A DNA stretch of 64,000 nt from Alkalicoccus saliphilus (GTDB lineage Bacteria; Bacillota; Bacilli; Bacillales; Salisediminibacteriaceae): positions 1-64,000 of the forward strand of contig NZ_PZJJ01000005.1 of assembly GCF_003044065.1 (NCBI RefSeq). Direction: 5' to 3'. Each line of letters opens with the position of its first letter. The stretch's first letter is position 1. Made by a program: the position numbers and the translations under genes. A model generated the notes under the pieces. It worked only from the letters and a program-made list of their open reading frames with translations, was not told the origin of the DNA and did no database searches. Positions 7,494 through 17,317 of the stretch are shown piece by piece.

Positions 7494-9370
7494 TAATTCA
7501 TCACCCGTTTGAACATCTTTTCTATTTCATAAATTGTGTACTGGACCATGACGGGTCTGCCGTGGGGGCAGGTGTAGGGATTACGGCATTTTCTCCATTC
7601 GACGAGAAGGGCTTCCATATCCTCCTGACGCAGATAATGATTTGCTTTAATCGCTCCTTTACACGACATCATTGCCGCTGCTTCGTCCCTGATTAATCCG
7701 ATGTCCACTTTGCCGGCTTTTTGTATATGTTCAATCATTTCCTGAATGGTTTCTTTTTCCTCCCCCGGTGGAAACCATTCCGGATAGGCCCTTATTAAGA
7801 AGGTGTTAGTGCCGAACGGCTCCAGAAACAGTCCCACTTTTTCCAGTTCTTCCTTATTTCCATTGAGCATACCCGTTTCTGAAGCTGTTACTTCCAGTGT
7901 CAGTGGAACGAGGAGCTCCTGAAGCTGATTGGACGGCTGCTTCAGTTTGTCTGCATAATATTCGTAATTAATTCTTTCCTGTGCTGCGTGCTGATCGATC
8001 ATGTAAAAGCCGCTTTCGTTCTGCGCCAGTATATACGTGCCGTGCAGCTGACCGATCGGATAGAGAGCAGGAATTTCAGCACTCTCAACTGTCGGGGAAT
8101 GTACCTCCTCAGACACACTCTCTATTTCCGGGTCACGAATTGTCGAATGTATGCTGTCCGTTTGACTTCTGGTGAAATCACCGGTTCCTTCGTTTTCTTT
8201 GCTATTAGAAACCGCTTTTGACACGTCCGGAGAAAAGATGGATTCTTTGTTTTTCGGAACTTTATAAGTTTGATTTCCTTCCGCTTGTTTTTTTACGGAG
8301 GCGCTGTTCTGCTCCTGGAAATTCAGGGACATCTGCTCCGGTTTAGGAGTGCTTTTTTCCGGACTGCTCATTTCTGGAATCAATCTCGTATTCTCCCAAA
8401 CTTCTTTTACTGCTTCCGACACAAGCTCCTGCAGCGCTCTTTCCTTACTCAGCCGCACTTCCATTTTGGAAGGATGAACATTAACATCCACAAGAAGCGG
8501 ATTCATCGTAATGTGAAGACAAACGATAGGAAAACGGCCAACAGGAAGCAGCGTGGCATACCCTGTCTGTACTGCTTTTGTCAGTGCCGGGTTTTTAATG
8601 TACCTTCCATTCAAAATGGTAGTCATATACGACCGGTTGGATCTCGCTTCGCTGGGAGCTGCAATGTACCCCGTTACCTGAAAATCTTCAGAAGAAGCTT
8701 TGACATACTTCATTTCTTTAACGACTGCTCTGCCGTATACTTCATTTAACACACGCAGAAGGTCATTATGACCGGCAGTTTTCAGCATTTTTCTGTCATC
8801 GCTCCATAATTCAAACGCTATATCCGGTCTCGCAAGAGCCATTCTGTTAACGACGTCACTTATGTGGCCAAGCTCCGTGTATACTGTACGCATATACTTC
8901 AGCCGGGCAGGCGTATTATAAAACAAATCCCGGACAACAATTTCTGTCCCCTGCCTTGGAGGAGCTGTTATCCTCTCCGTAATCTGTCCGCCTTTTACAG
9001 TTATTTTTTCTCCTTCCGATTCCCCGGCGCACGTTTTTAGTGTCACTTCAGCGACCGAAGCTATACTTGGAAGTGCTTCGCCCCGGAACCCGAGTGTTCC
9101 AATACGGAAAAGGTCTCTGTCCGTTTTAATTTTGCTCGTCGCATGCCTGAAAAAAGCAGTTTCTCTGTCTTCCGGGAGAATACCTTCGCCATTATCGAGG
9201 ACGCGGATACTGGAAAGGCCGCCTTCCGACACGTCTACCCTGATTTTGCTGCTGTTGGCATCCATAGCATTTTCTACGAGCTCTTTCACTACGGAGGCCG
9301 GTCTTTCCACTACTTCTCCGGCTGCAATTTTATTGGAAAGCTTTTCGTCCAGCTGAACAATTCGTCCCAT
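7493..9370 (-). CDS. mutL: DNA mismatch repair protein MutL
   Basis: Couples mismatch recognition by MutS to strand incision. The 625-residue product has the GHKL ATPase motifs (ELVENAMDA, DNGEGI, GFRGEALPSI) in the first 110 residues, a polar linker of low complexity around 340-430, and a C-terminal endonuclease domain with the metal motif DQHAAQERINYE, SCKGAIKANHYL and CPHGRPVM, so it should nick DNA as in organisms without MutH. The ATG at 9370 follows AAAGGAGG by seven bases. It lies 13 bases after mutS. Confidence 0.97.
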   Translation of the reverse strand: MGRIVQLDEKLSNKIAAGEVVERPASVVKELVENAMDANSSKIRVDVSEGGLSSIRVLDNGEGILPEDRETAFFRHATSKIKTDRDLFRIGTLGFRGEALPSIASVAEVTLKTCAGESEGEKITVKGGQITERITAPPRQGTEIVVRDLFYNTPARLKYMRTVYTELGHISDVVNRMALARPDIAFELWSDDRKMLKTAGHNDLLRVLNEVYGRAVVKEMKYVKASSEDFQVTGYIAAPSEARSNRSYMTTILNGRYIKNPALTKAVQTGYATLLPVGRFPIVCLHITMNPLLVDVNVHPSKMEVRLSKERALQELVSEAVKEVWENTRLIPEMSSPEKSTPKPEQMSLNFQEQNSASVKKQAEGNQTYKVPKNKESIFSPDVSKAVSNSKENEGTGDFTRSQTDSIHSTIRDPEIESVSEEVHSPTVESAEIPALYPIGQLHGTYILAQNESGFYMIDQHAAQERINYEYYADKLKQPSNQLQELLVPLTLEVTASETGMLNGNKEELEKVGLFLEPFGTNTFLIRAYPEWFPPGEEKETIQEMIEHIQKAGKVDIGLIRDEAAAMMSCKGAIKANHYLRQEDMEALLVEWRKCRNPYTCPHGRPVMVQYTIYEIEKMFKRVMN

Positions 9371-9383
9371 TTCCACGCCTCCT

Positions 9384-11924
9384 TTACTTTAGTTTCCTCT
9401 GCAGATCGTCAATCAGCTGCATTGCCTGAAGTGGAGTCATCTGCATAAGGTCAGTTTTTTTCAGCTCATCCAGTACAGGATGGTTTTTTTCTTCGGGAAA
9501 AAGAGAAAGCTGCTGCACTGCATTATCTTCCGGGGGATCAGCCCGCCTGTCTCTGCTTTCACTTTCAAGGGAAGTGAGTATTTCAGCCGCTCTCGATATC
9601 AGCCCGGACGGCAGATCGGCAAGTTTAGCTACATGAATTCCATAGCTCTTATCCGCTGCCCCTTCGACCACTTTATGGAGGAAAGTCAGACTGCCATTTT
9701 CTTCTCTCGCAGAGACGTGTACATTGCGGAGCCGTTTTAACTCTCCGCTCAGGCGGGTCAGTTCATGGTAATGAGTGGAAAAAAGAGTCATCGCTCTTAT
9801 TTCATTATGAATAAATTCAATAACTGCCTGAGCAAGGGCCATTCCATCGTACGTGGAAGTTCCCCTCCCGATTTCATCAAGTAGAATCAGGCTGCTGGAA
9901 GTGGCCCGTTCCACCGCCTGTTTTGTTTCGAGCATCTCGACCATAAATGTACTCTGACCCTGGGAGAGATCATCAGCAGCACCGATACGGGTAAAAATAT
10001 GATCAAACATCGGCAGTACAGCCCGGTCTGCCGGTACAAAGGATCCGGCCTGTGCCATAACTACGATAAGTGCGAGCTGCCGCATATACGTACTTTTACC
10101 GGCCATATTCGGTCCAGTTATTAAAAGCATTTCTCTTTCATCGTGCAGAAGCAGATCGTTGGCTACGTATTCACCGGCATCAATGGTCTGTTCTACTACC
10201 GGATGCCTGCTGTTTTCGAGTTCAATACGACGCTCATCAGTAAATGACGGTTTTACATAATGACATGTTTCGGCTGTTTCTGCAAAACTTTGAAGCACAT
10301 CAATAATACTTAAAGTTTTAGCTGTTTCCTGTATAACATGAATATAACTTTTGACTTTTTCACGGACTGTCAAAAACAAATCGTACTCAAGTTTTTCGGC
10401 TTTTTCCTCCGCTTCCAGAATGATCGTTTCTTTTTCTTTCAGCTCAGGAGTAATATATCTTTCAGCGTTGGAAAGTGTCTGCTTTCTTTCATACCGTCCT
10501 TCCGGTAAGTATTTCAGGTTCGCTCTTGAAACTTCGATATAATATCCGAAAACTTTGTTGAAACCTACTTTCATAGATTTTATGCCGGTAGCTTCTTTTT
10601 CTTTTGCTTCCAGCTCCGCGAGCCAGCTTTTTCCGTTGGTCATAGCAGAACGATATTCATCCAGTTTATCATTATACCCGTCTTTAATAAGATTTCCTTC
10701 TGTGATAGACGGAGGACAGTTTTCCTTAATGCTTGCATCGAGCAGCTGCACAAGCGGTTCTGGACTTTCCATGGAAGCAAGCAGCTCATCTGCGTAGCTG
10801 TTATTAACACCTTTCATCGTTTCGATGATATAGGGAATCTGCTGCAGTGACTTTTTAAGCTGGATAAGATCTCTGCCATTGACATTACCGAAAGCTACTC
10901 TTCCGCTGAGTCTTTCCAGATCATATACACCGCGCAGCTGCTCGCGGACGGTTTCCCGATCCATGAAGTGGTCTACGAAAGAAGCTGTCAGACTCTGGCG
11001 TCGTTCTGCCGTTTCTTTATGAATGGAAGGCCGTTCAAGCCATCGTTTCATGCGGCGTGCTCCCATTGCTGTCTCTGTCTGGTCAAGAACATGCAGAAGC
11101 GATCCGTTTTTTTTCCGGTCTCTCATCGTCTCAGTTATTTCCAGATTTCTGCGCGAATAACTGTCGATCGAAAGAAATTGTGCCGCTTCATAATATACAG
11201 CTTTCTGCAGATGGGAGAGCGCCCTTTTAGTCGTTTCGGAAAAATAAGTAATCAGCCTGAAGGCACCCGGCCATAGACGTTTATCTGGAATATTACTCAG
11301 GAGGACTTCATCCTCGTTTCTCATAGAGGGTTTCCCGGTAAGAGAAACTGCAGCCCCGGTGCGTGTTTTTATCCTGCTGGAAAAAGAATCTGATACGTTT
11401 CCCGGAAGAACTATTTCTCTCGGATCAAAGGAAACAGCTTCCTCAAGTGCCAGTATTTCTTCGTCCACTCCTGTAATAAACATTTCTCCTGTCGAAATAT
11501 CAGCTGCACATACAGCGTACAGTCCTTCGTTTTTTTCCACTGAAACAACATATTGATTGCTCTGATCATGCAGTGATTTTCCGTCCATCACAGTTCCGGG
11601 AGTAATTACCTGGACTACTTCTCTTTTTACTACCCCTTTTGCTGCAGCAGGATCTTCCGTCTGCTCACAGACAGCTACTTTATATCCTTTGGAAATAAGC
11701 TGGGAAATGTATTGTTCCGAGGAATGATGGGGGACGCCGCACATTGGAATCGCACTGTCCCCCTTTCCCCTTTTCGTGAGCGTTATTTCAAGCTCCCTGG
11801 CTGCTTTAAGAGCATCATCATGAAACAATTCATAGAAATCACCAAGACGAAAAAAAAGGAATGCATCCTCATATTCCGATTTTATTTTTTCGTACTGTTT
11901 CATCATTGGTGTACTCTGAGTCAT
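9384..11924 (-). CDS. mutS: DNA mismatch recognition ATPase MutS
   Basis: Binds base mismatches and starts mismatch repair. The 846-residue product begins with the mismatch-binding domain (FFRLGDFYELF, containing the intercalating Phe region) and ends with the ABC-type ATPase: Walker A GPNMAGKSTYMRQ near residue 600, Walker B LILLDEIGRGTST, followed by the dimerisation helix-turn-helix and a short tail ending in the LQRKL region. The ATG at 11924 was chosen because the N-terminus then matches the usual length; a TTG four codons upstream is closer to the GAGGAAAG ribosome site. cotE, which precedes mutS in B. subtilis, is absent. Confidence 0.97.
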   Translation of the reverse strand: MTQSTPMMKQYEKIKSEYEDAFLFFRLGDFYELFHDDALKAARELEITLTKRGKGDSAIPMCGVPHHSSEQYISQLISKGYKVAVCEQTEDPAAAKGVVKREVVQVITPGTVMDGKSLHDQSNQYVVSVEKNEGLYAVCAADISTGEMFITGVDEEILALEEAVSFDPREIVLPGNVSDSFSSRIKTRTGAAVSLTGKPSMRNEDEVLLSNIPDKRLWPGAFRLITYFSETTKRALSHLQKAVYYEAAQFLSIDSYSRRNLEITETMRDRKKNGSLLHVLDQTETAMGARRMKRWLERPSIHKETAERRQSLTASFVDHFMDRETVREQLRGVYDLERLSGRVAFGNVNGRDLIQLKKSLQQIPYIIETMKGVNNSYADELLASMESPEPLVQLLDASIKENCPPSITEGNLIKDGYNDKLDEYRSAMTNGKSWLAELEAKEKEATGIKSMKVGFNKVFGYYIEVSRANLKYLPEGRYERKQTLSNAERYITPELKEKETIILEAEEKAEKLEYDLFLTVREKVKSYIHVIQETAKTLSIIDVLQSFAETAETCHYVKPSFTDERRIELENSRHPVVEQTIDAGEYVANDLLLHDEREMLLITGPNMAGKSTYMRQLALIVVMAQAGSFVPADRAVLPMFDHIFTRIGAADDLSQGQSTFMVEMLETKQAVERATSSSLILLDEIGRGTSTYDGMALAQAVIEFIHNEIRAMTLFSTHYHELTRLSGELKRLRNVHVSAREENGSLTFLHKVVEGAADKSYGIHVAKLADLPSGLISRAAEILTSLESESRDRRADPPEDNAVQQLSLFPEEKNHPVLDELKKTDLMQMTPLQAMQLIDDLQRKLK

Positions 11925-12043
11925 ACTATCAGCCAACTTTCCTCATATTCTTGTTTTCTGTTTATATAAAATTAATTTATCAGGTGATGACGCTGCTCTA
12001 TTTATTGGATCCATTACTGCTATTATAGCACGGCAGACCGATT

Positions 12044-12078
12044 AAAAAGGCTGTCCCAAAGAAACGGGACAGCCTCAT
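12044..12078 (-). terminator. Rho-independent terminator of miaB-ricA
   Basis: A perfect 10-bp stem (AGGCTGTCCC / GGGACAGCCT, eight-base loop) followed by TTTTTA on the minus strand, seven bases after the ricA stop. The T-rich flank on the other side suggests it could work in both directions. Confidence 0.93.
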
Positions 12079-12084
12079 TTTTCA

Positions 12085-12507
12085 TTAACAGCCGTGATCA
12101 AACGGATTCTTAGTCGTTGTACCCTTGAGCAGGTCCCCGCCCGTGGATTCAATAATTTTCTGTGTGACAGTATTGGAAATTGTATTGCTTACCATCTGAA
12201 GAAGCTCGTTTACTTCCATCTGGGACTGCTTAAATTCCTGAACGAGCGGTATTTGATCAAGCTCGTCCTGAAGGGCATCTATTTTCTCATCTGTGGCCTT
12301 GAGCGCTTCTGATTTTTCATAGTGCTTTAAATTAACTGCTTCTTTCTGCAGGGATTTAATTTTGCCGATGATTTCCTGAACTTTTAAGTGATCGTTAATT
12401 TGATGTTCAGCACGTTTGAAAAAATCAACTTCTTCTGTTTCTGCTATTTTATCAGCAAGACCACGCGCTTCTTCCATAATTTGTTTTTTTGTATAGTACT
12501 CTGCCAT
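12085..12507 (-). CDS. ricA: Y-complex protein RicA (YmcA)
   Basis: In B. subtilis RicA (YmcA) forms a complex with RicF (YlbF) and RicT (YaaT) that binds iron-sulfur clusters, assists RNase Y in mRNA maturation and influences competence, biofilm and sporulation decisions. The 140-residue product is largely helical, with the conserved DFFKRAEHQINDH stretch and a C-terminal HGC. The start at 12507 has AGAGGTGA nine bases upstream and lies two bases after the miaB stop; longer versions would overlap miaB. RNase Y is encoded six genes away in the same window. Confidence 0.92.
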   Translation of the reverse strand: MAEYYTKKQIMEEARGLADKIAETEEVDFFKRAEHQINDHLKVQEIIGKIKSLQKEAVNLKHYEKSEALKATDEKIDALQDELDQIPLVQEFKQSQMEVNELLQMVSNTISNTVTQKIIESTGGDLLKGTTTKNPFDHGC

Positions 12508-12509
12508 TA

Positions 12510-14045
12510 TTAATTCACCTCTGCAGTTTCTGTAAGTTCTCCGTTTAGAGACCATGTTTTTGCTTCTGTAACGTGTACGTGTACAATTTCTCCAATCAGA
12601 GATTTTGAACCACGGAAGTTAACAAGACGGTTCGTTCTTGTACGGCCGCTCAGCACTTCCGGATCTTTCTTGCTTTCACCTTCCACAAGCACCTCAACGG
12701 TTTTGCCGCTGTACTGTTTATTTTTCTCCGCTGAAAGATCGTTGACAAGTGCGTTCAAACGCGCCAGCCGCTGCCTTTTTACATCGTGGGGCACATTGTC
12801 CTCCATTTTTTCGGCAGGCGTACCTTCACGCGGGGAATAAATGTACGTAAAAGCACTGTCGTACTCCATTTCACGGACCAGAGACATTGTATCTTCAAAC
12901 TGCTCCTCTGTTTCGTTAGGGAAACCTACAATAATGTCCGTAGTGAAAGAAGCATTCGGTACAGCCTTTTTAATTTTTTCTGCAAGTTCAATATAGGATT
13001 CCCTCGTATATTTTCTTGCCATCAGCTTCAGTATTTGGTTGTTACCGCTCTGCACCGGTAGATGGATATGCTCCACGAGGTTTCCACCTCTGCCCAGCAC
13101 TTCGATCAGATGATCATCGAAATCCCGTGGATGGCTTGTTGTAAAGCGGACTCTTGGAATATCAATCTTTTGAATTTCTTCCATAAGATCACCCAGGCCG
13201 TAATTAATGTCCGCCAGGTCTTTTCCGTATGCATTAACATTTTGACCGAGAAGCGTAATTTCTTTATAGCCGTTTCTCGCAAGGTGTCTTACTTCTTCAA
13301 TAATATCCTCCGGACGTCTGCTTCGTTCTTTACCTCTTGTGTAAGGAACGATACAGTATGTACAGAATTTATCACATCCGTACATAATGTTTACCCAGCC
13401 TTGAATCTTACCTTTTCGGGCCCGGGGCATATTCTCAATAATATCCCCTTCTTTTGACCAGACTTCCACGACCATTTCTTTGTTAAAGATCGCATTTTTC
13501 AAAAGCTCCGGGAGACGGTGGATATTGTGTGTTCCGAAAATCAAGTCTACCTGCTGGTGTTTCTGCAGAATGCGGTTCACTACAGATTCTTCCTGGGACA
13601 TGCATCCGCATACACCTATGACAAGTCCTGGATTATCTCTCTTTAAATTCTTCAGGTGGCCGATTTCTCCAAAAACTTTATTTTCAGCATTTTCACGGAT
13701 GGCACACGTATTGATCAGAATGACGTCAGCTTCCTCTGTGACGGCAGTTGATTCAAATCCCATGCGCATGAGGATGCCGGCCATATTCTCTGAATCGTGC
13801 TCATTCATCTGACAACCGTAAGTGCGAATTAAAAATTTCTTGCCGTGACCTATGCCCTGCATGTCTTCCGGAACGTCAAAATCATAATGTATTTCCACAT
13901 CTTCTTTTCCACGCTTTTTCGCCTGTTTCAGGCTGGGCGGTACGTATGTTGTTTCAAAGTACTGTGAATAATCTTTTGTTTCTTTTTTCTTCTTATGTTC
14001 AGCATCGCCTGTGCCTGCCTGTTGTTTACGCTGTTCTTCATTCAT
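12510..14045 (-). CDS. miaB: tRNA-2-methylthio-N6-dimethylallyladenosine synthase
   Basis: Radical-SAM enzyme that adds a methylthio group to the i6A37 made by MiaA. The 511-residue product has an N-terminal extension of about 65 polar residues typical of Bacillus homologues, the UPF0004 domain with three cluster cysteines ([23 protein letters not shown]), the radical-SAM motif CDKFCTYC, and a C-terminal TRAM domain (EVLVEGESK onward). ATG follows AAAGGAG. A good sigma-A promoter lies 38 bases upstream, so miaB-ricA forms one unit. Confidence 0.97.
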   Translation of the reverse strand: MNEEQRKQQAGTGDAEHKKKKETKDYSQYFETTYVPPSLKQAKKRGKEDVEIHYDFDVPEDMQGIGHGKKFLIRTYGCQMNEHDSENMAGILMRMGFESTAVTEEADVILINTCAIRENAENKVFGEIGHLKNLKRDNPGLVIGVCGCMSQEESVVNRILQKHQQVDLIFGTHNIHRLPELLKNAIFNKEMVVEVWSKEGDIIENMPRARKGKIQGWVNIMYGCDKFCTYCIVPYTRGKERSRRPEDIIEEVRHLARNGYKEITLLGQNVNAYGKDLADINYGLGDLMEEIQKIDIPRVRFTTSHPRDFDDHLIEVLGRGGNLVEHIHLPVQSGNNQILKLMARKYTRESYIELAEKIKKAVPNASFTTDIIVGFPNETEEQFEDTMSLVREMEYDSAFTYIYSPREGTPAEKMEDNVPHDVKRQRLARLNALVNDLSAEKNKQYSGKTVEVLVEGESKKDPEVLSGRTRTNRLVNFRGSKSLIGEIVHVHVTEAKTWSLNGELTETAEVN

Positions 14046-14082
14046 ACGATGCGCTCCTTTATTGTTAAGCTGTCAGCCTATA

Positions 14083-14111
14083 ATTATAGATGGTTTTCGG
14101 GCACGGCACAA
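14083..14111 (-). promoter_or_regulatory. Sigma-A promoter of miaB-ricA
   Basis: TTGTGC (14111-14106), 17 bases, TATAAT (14088-14083). The remaining spacer between miaB and kbl (about 14112-14325) is AT-rich and shows no further gene or recognisable element. Confidence 0.75.
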
Positions 14112-14325
14112 CCTTAACACATTTTCTTTTACATAGTGACTTTTAACGTTTTATAACCCCGGGATACGAATAAGTATTTTACCGGAAGTGGAAAAACATA
14201 GAGGTGCTGTCGAAAATCCCTTTATAAGAGCGAAAATAGATGTCGCTTTAAATTTTGTTTTATTATTAAAGCCGCCACTTAAAGCCATATTACCTTCATA
14301 CATGCCGGGCTCTCAAAAACTATTA

Positions 14326-14359
14326 CATAAAAGAGCCGGTCAGTGATTCTGACCAGCTC
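14326..14359 (-). terminator. Rho-independent terminator of tdh-kbl
   Basis: An 11-bp stem (GAGCTGGTCAG / CTGACCGGCTC, one mismatch as G-U, five-base loop) followed by TTTTAT on the minus strand, about 40 bases after the kbl stop. Confidence 0.9.
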
Positions 14360-14401
14360 TCGCCATAACGGTACTTAAAATTTTTAACTCTTATATCTCA
14401 T

Positions 14402-15580
14402 TTATGATAGAATATTTAATTCTCTTCCGGCTTTTTCAAATGCATCCAGTGCCTCGTCGAGAATTTCTCTGGAATGTTCTGCTGTTACAATTGTTCTCAC
14501 GCGCGCCATGCCTTTCGCAACGGTTGGAAAAGCGATGCCCTGGGCAAAGACTCCGTATTCTTTCAGCTTATCTGACAGCTGGTGGGCTTTTGCTTCGTCA
14601 CCGACAATTACCGGGGTAATCGGGGTTTCACTTCTGCCTGTGTCAAAACCTATTTTCTTCAGCTTATCTTTAAAGTAGCGTGTGTTATCCCAAAGCTTTT
14701 CAATAAGCTCAGGTTCTTCGAGAAGCACATTCACTGCCTCCATGCAGGCTGCTGTTACTGCCGGTGGGTGTGACGTACTGAATAAAAACGGACGTCCTTT
14801 ATGAATCAGGTAGTCTCTCACGGATTGGGTGCTTGCAATATAGCCGCCGAGCACGCCTACTGCTTTACTAAGTGTACCTACCTGAATATGAACGCGCCCA
14901 TTAAGGTCAAAATGATCTACCGTTCCCCGGCCGTTTCTTCCGAGAACCCCGCTCGCATGTGCATCATCAACCATTATGAGCGCATCATACTTTTCACAAA
15001 GTTCAACAATCTCCGGAAGTGGGGCAATATTACCATCCATGGAAAATACTCCATCCGTAACTACGAGGCGCTTTCTGTAGCCGGAAGTTTCTTTCAGGGC
15101 TTTTTCGAGACTTTCCATGTCCACATGTTTATAAATTTTTCTCGCAGCCTTTGTCAGCCGTATACCGTCAATAATAGAGGCATGATTCAGCTCATCAGAA
15201 ATCACGACGTCTTCCTTTGTAAGAAGTGATGCAAGTACCGCCTGATTAGCGGTAAATCCCGACTGCAGTACAAGCGTTGCTTCCGTATGTTTAAATTCTG
15301 CAAGTTTTTCCTCAAATTCGTTGTGCATCGTAAATGTTCCGGCAATTGTTCTTACCGAGCCGGTCCCCGCACCGTATTCATCCGCGGCTCTTACCGCTGC
15401 CAGCTTCAATCTTGGATGCGTCGTAAGTCCGAGATAGTTATTGGAAGAGAGCTGAATCAGTTCTTTCCCATCTATCGTAACTTTCGCCCCCTGATCTGAT
15501 TCAATAGGCACAAGCTGACGGTAAACACCATCTTTTTTCATCTGCTCCAGTTCCTGTTCTAAATATTCAAAACCCTTCAA
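14402..15580 (-). CDS. kbl: Glycine C-acetyltransferase (2-amino-3-ketobutyrate CoA ligase)
   Basis: PLP enzyme that cleaves 2-amino-3-ketobutyrate with CoA to glycine and acetyl-CoA, the second step of threonine degradation. The 392-residue product is a standard alpha-oxoamine synthase: SSNNYLGL near residue 45, the VDDAHASG segment for cofactor binding, and the Schiff-base lysine in [14 protein letters not shown] near 240. It follows tdh by 19 bases and ends at a terminator. Confidence 0.96.
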   Translation of the reverse strand: MKGFEYLEQELEQMKKDGVYRQLVPIESDQGAKVTIDGKELIQLSSNNYLGLTTHPRLKLAAVRAADEYGAGTGSVRTIAGTFTMHNEFEEKLAEFKHTEATLVLQSGFTANQAVLASLLTKEDVVISDELNHASIIDGIRLTKAARKIYKHVDMESLEKALKETSGYRKRLVVTDGVFSMDGNIAPLPEIVELCEKYDALIMVDDAHASGVLGRNGRGTVDHFDLNGRVHIQVGTLSKAVGVLGGYIASTQSVRDYLIHKGRPFLFSTSHPPAVTAACMEAVNVLLEEPELIEKLWDNTRYFKDKLKKIGFDTGRSETPITPVIVGDEAKAHQLSDKLKEYGVFAQGIAFPTVAKGMARVRTIVTAEHSREILDEALDAFEKAGRELNILS

Positions 15581-15599
15581 TATTGCTCATTCCTTTCTG

Positions 15600-16640
15600 T
15601 TATGGGTGTAGTATAACTTTACCACAGTTGCCTTCGAGCATTAGCTGAAAGCCTTTATCAAATTCCTCCAGAGGAAAATGGTGAGTAATCATTTGTTTCA
15701 CATCGACCTGGCCTGATTGAAGCAGACCCGCTGTCTGCTGCCACGTCTGAAACATACGTCTGCCTGTAATTCCCTGGACAGTAATTCCTTTAAAGACGAT
15801 ATCATTTGTGACATCAATTTCTACAGGGCGCACAGGTAGACTGAGTATCGAGATACGGCCTCCGTTCGTAACCATCTTAAATCCCTGGTTCATCGCTGCC
15901 GGATGACCGCTCATTTCGCAGACTACGTCTACTCCTGCACCTCCGGTTTCCTGTTTAACAATATGAAGCGGATCAGCATTCAGTGAATTAATAATGTCTG
16001 TAGCTCCCATCTTTCTTGCAAGCTCGAGCCGGTAATCGTTAAGATCAAAAGCAAATACCCGTGATGCTCCGGCTGCTTTCGCTACCGCTGCCGCCATAAG
16101 ACCAATTGGTCCGCAGCCTATAATCGCCACCGTTTTTCCCACTACATCCCCTGCCAGTACCGTATGTACAGCATTACCCATAGGTTCCTGAACACTGGCT
16201 TCGTCCCATGGGAGCGAGGGATCATTCTTCCACAGATTTTCTGAAGGAAGTACAACGTATTCAGCGAAACAGCCGTCACGGTCTACACCGATAATCTCCG
16301 TATTCTGGCAGATGTGAGCATTACCTGTCATGCATTGAGGACAGTGTCCGCAAACGATATGAGTTTCTGCGGAAACATGATCACCGATTTCCACATTTTG
16401 AACAAGATTTCCTTTTTCCACTACTATTCCGGAGAATTCATGGCCAAATATGTAAGGAGGATTAACCCTGCTTTGGGACCATTCATCCCATTCATAAATA
16501 TGAACATCTGTCCCGCAGATGGAAGTTGCTTTCACCTGTATAAGCACCTCCTGCGGACCGCAGTCAGGTACCGGTACACGCTGAAGTTCTGCTCCTTTTC
16601 CCCGGGCGGATTTCACAATTGCTTTCATTGATTTCTGCAC
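15600..16640 (-). CDS. tdh: L-threonine 3-dehydrogenase
   Basis: Zinc- and NAD-dependent oxidation of threonine to 2-amino-3-ketobutyrate, feeding Kbl. The 346-residue product is a medium-chain dehydrogenase: catalytic-zinc Cys42 in SICGTDVH, FGHEFSG, the four structural-zinc cysteines in CGHCPQCMTGNAHIC near 96-110, and the NAD-binding GCGPIGLMA near 176. GTG at 16640 is preferred because AAAGGTGG lies eight bases upstream and the resulting length equals that of the B. subtilis enzyme; a GTG four codons earlier overlaps the ribosome site. Confidence 0.96.
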   Translation of the reverse strand: MQKSMKAIVKSARGKGAELQRVPVPDCGPQEVLIQVKATSICGTDVHIYEWDEWSQSRVNPPYIFGHEFSGIVVEKGNLVQNVEIGDHVSAETHIVCGHCPQCMTGNAHICQNTEIIGVDRDGCFAEYVVLPSENLWKNDPSLPWDEASVQEPMGNAVHTVLAGDVVGKTVAIIGCGPIGLMAAAVAKAAGASRVFAFDLNDYRLELARKMGATDIINSLNADPLHIVKQETGGAGVDVVCEMSGHPAAMNQGFKMVTNGGRISILSLPVRPVEIDVTNDIVFKGITVQGITGRRMFQTWQQTAGLLQSGQVDVKQMITHHFPLEEFDKGFQLMLEGNCGKVILHP

Positions 16641-16670
16641 ATTACTCGCCACCTTTAATAAGCTGCCTTA

Positions 16671-16699
16671 AGTGTAGCACGGCTTGTTGTGTGCCTCAA
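16671..16699 (-). promoter_or_regulatory. Sigma-A promoter of tdh-kbl
   Basis: TTGAGG (16699-16694), 17 bases, TACACT (16676-16671), ending about 30 bases before the GTG start of tdh. Confidence 0.75.
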
Positions 16700-16887
16700 C
16701 TGTACTGTCCTCCTCAAAAACACATACGCTCACCATGTAAATAATAATAGTAAATTTAGTGCTTTTCTTGTGATTTTCCTGAGACGTTGAAGCTGTGCGC
16801 AGTTTACACTAATATGTTTCTAACGAAAATCTTCCTCTTTACATTAAAAACTTTGCTTGCAGCAGGCAGTTGAAAAATGAGCTGACA

Positions 16888-16914
16888 GCAAAAAAACCGG
16901 GAAATCCCGGTTTT
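16888..16914 (-). terminator. Rho-independent terminator of spoVS
   Basis: AAAACCGGG and CCCGGTTTT pair around a small AT loop, with T residues following on the minus strand; six bases after the spoVS stop. Confidence 0.93.
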
Positions 16915-16920
16915 ATAAGC

Positions 16921-17181
16921 TTATCTCGGTTCTACAATCAGTTTTATTGCCGTTCTTTCATCGCCATCTATTTCAATGTCAGTAAAAGCAGGAATGCAGA
17001 TTAAATCAATTCCGCTCGGCGCGACAAATCCCCGGGCAATGGCTACTGCTTTTACAGACTGATTAAGTGCACCCGCACCTATTGCCTGAATTTCAGCAGT
17101 TCCTCGCTCACGGATTACTCCCGCCAGTGCACCAGCGACAGAGTTGGGATTGGATTTAGCTGAGACTTTTAAAATTTCCAT
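16921..17181 (-). CDS. spoVS: Stage V sporulation protein S
   Basis: Small Alba-fold protein (86 residues, exactly the B. subtilis length) needed in B. subtilis for progress past stage V of sporulation and for coat assembly; homologues also occur in non-spore-formers. It starts MEILKVSAKSNPNSVAG and has the conserved IGAGALNQSVKA and IPAF segments. The ATG at 17181 follows a near-perfect AAGGAGGT. The upstream sequence resembles a sigma-H promoter, which would match regulation in B. subtilis. It has its own terminator and is separate from ymdB. Confidence 0.96.
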   Translation of the reverse strand: MEILKVSAKSNPNSVAGALAGVIRERGTAEIQAIGAGALNQSVKAVAIARGFVAPSGIDLICIPAFTDIEIDGDERTAIKLIVEPR

Positions 17182-17263
17182 GAAAAGTACCTCCTTCAAA
17201 TTGGAAAAGCGTAATACAAGCCACATTGTCTGGTATATTTTTGCTTCCTGTCTGGTGCAGTAC

Positions 17264-17291
17264 ATTCTTTTTAACCTTTACCACATTTCTT
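17264..17291 (-). promoter_or_regulatory. Possible sigma-H promoter of spoVS
   Basis: AAGAAAT (17291-17285) precedes AAAGAAT (ending at 17264). Sigma-H promoters have AGGAWWT, about 12-14 bases, then GAAT. The spacing here is slightly long, so the call is tentative; it is supported by sigma-H control of spoVS in B. subtilis. Confidence 0.35.
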
Positions 17292-17317
17292 ACACCTGCT
17301 AAACCTCAAAAGAATAT

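Noticed and set aside
16687-16753. Tiny upstream reading frame in the tdh leader region
   Set aside because: It lies across the proposed tdh promoter and would not be on the tdh transcript; no convincing start site.
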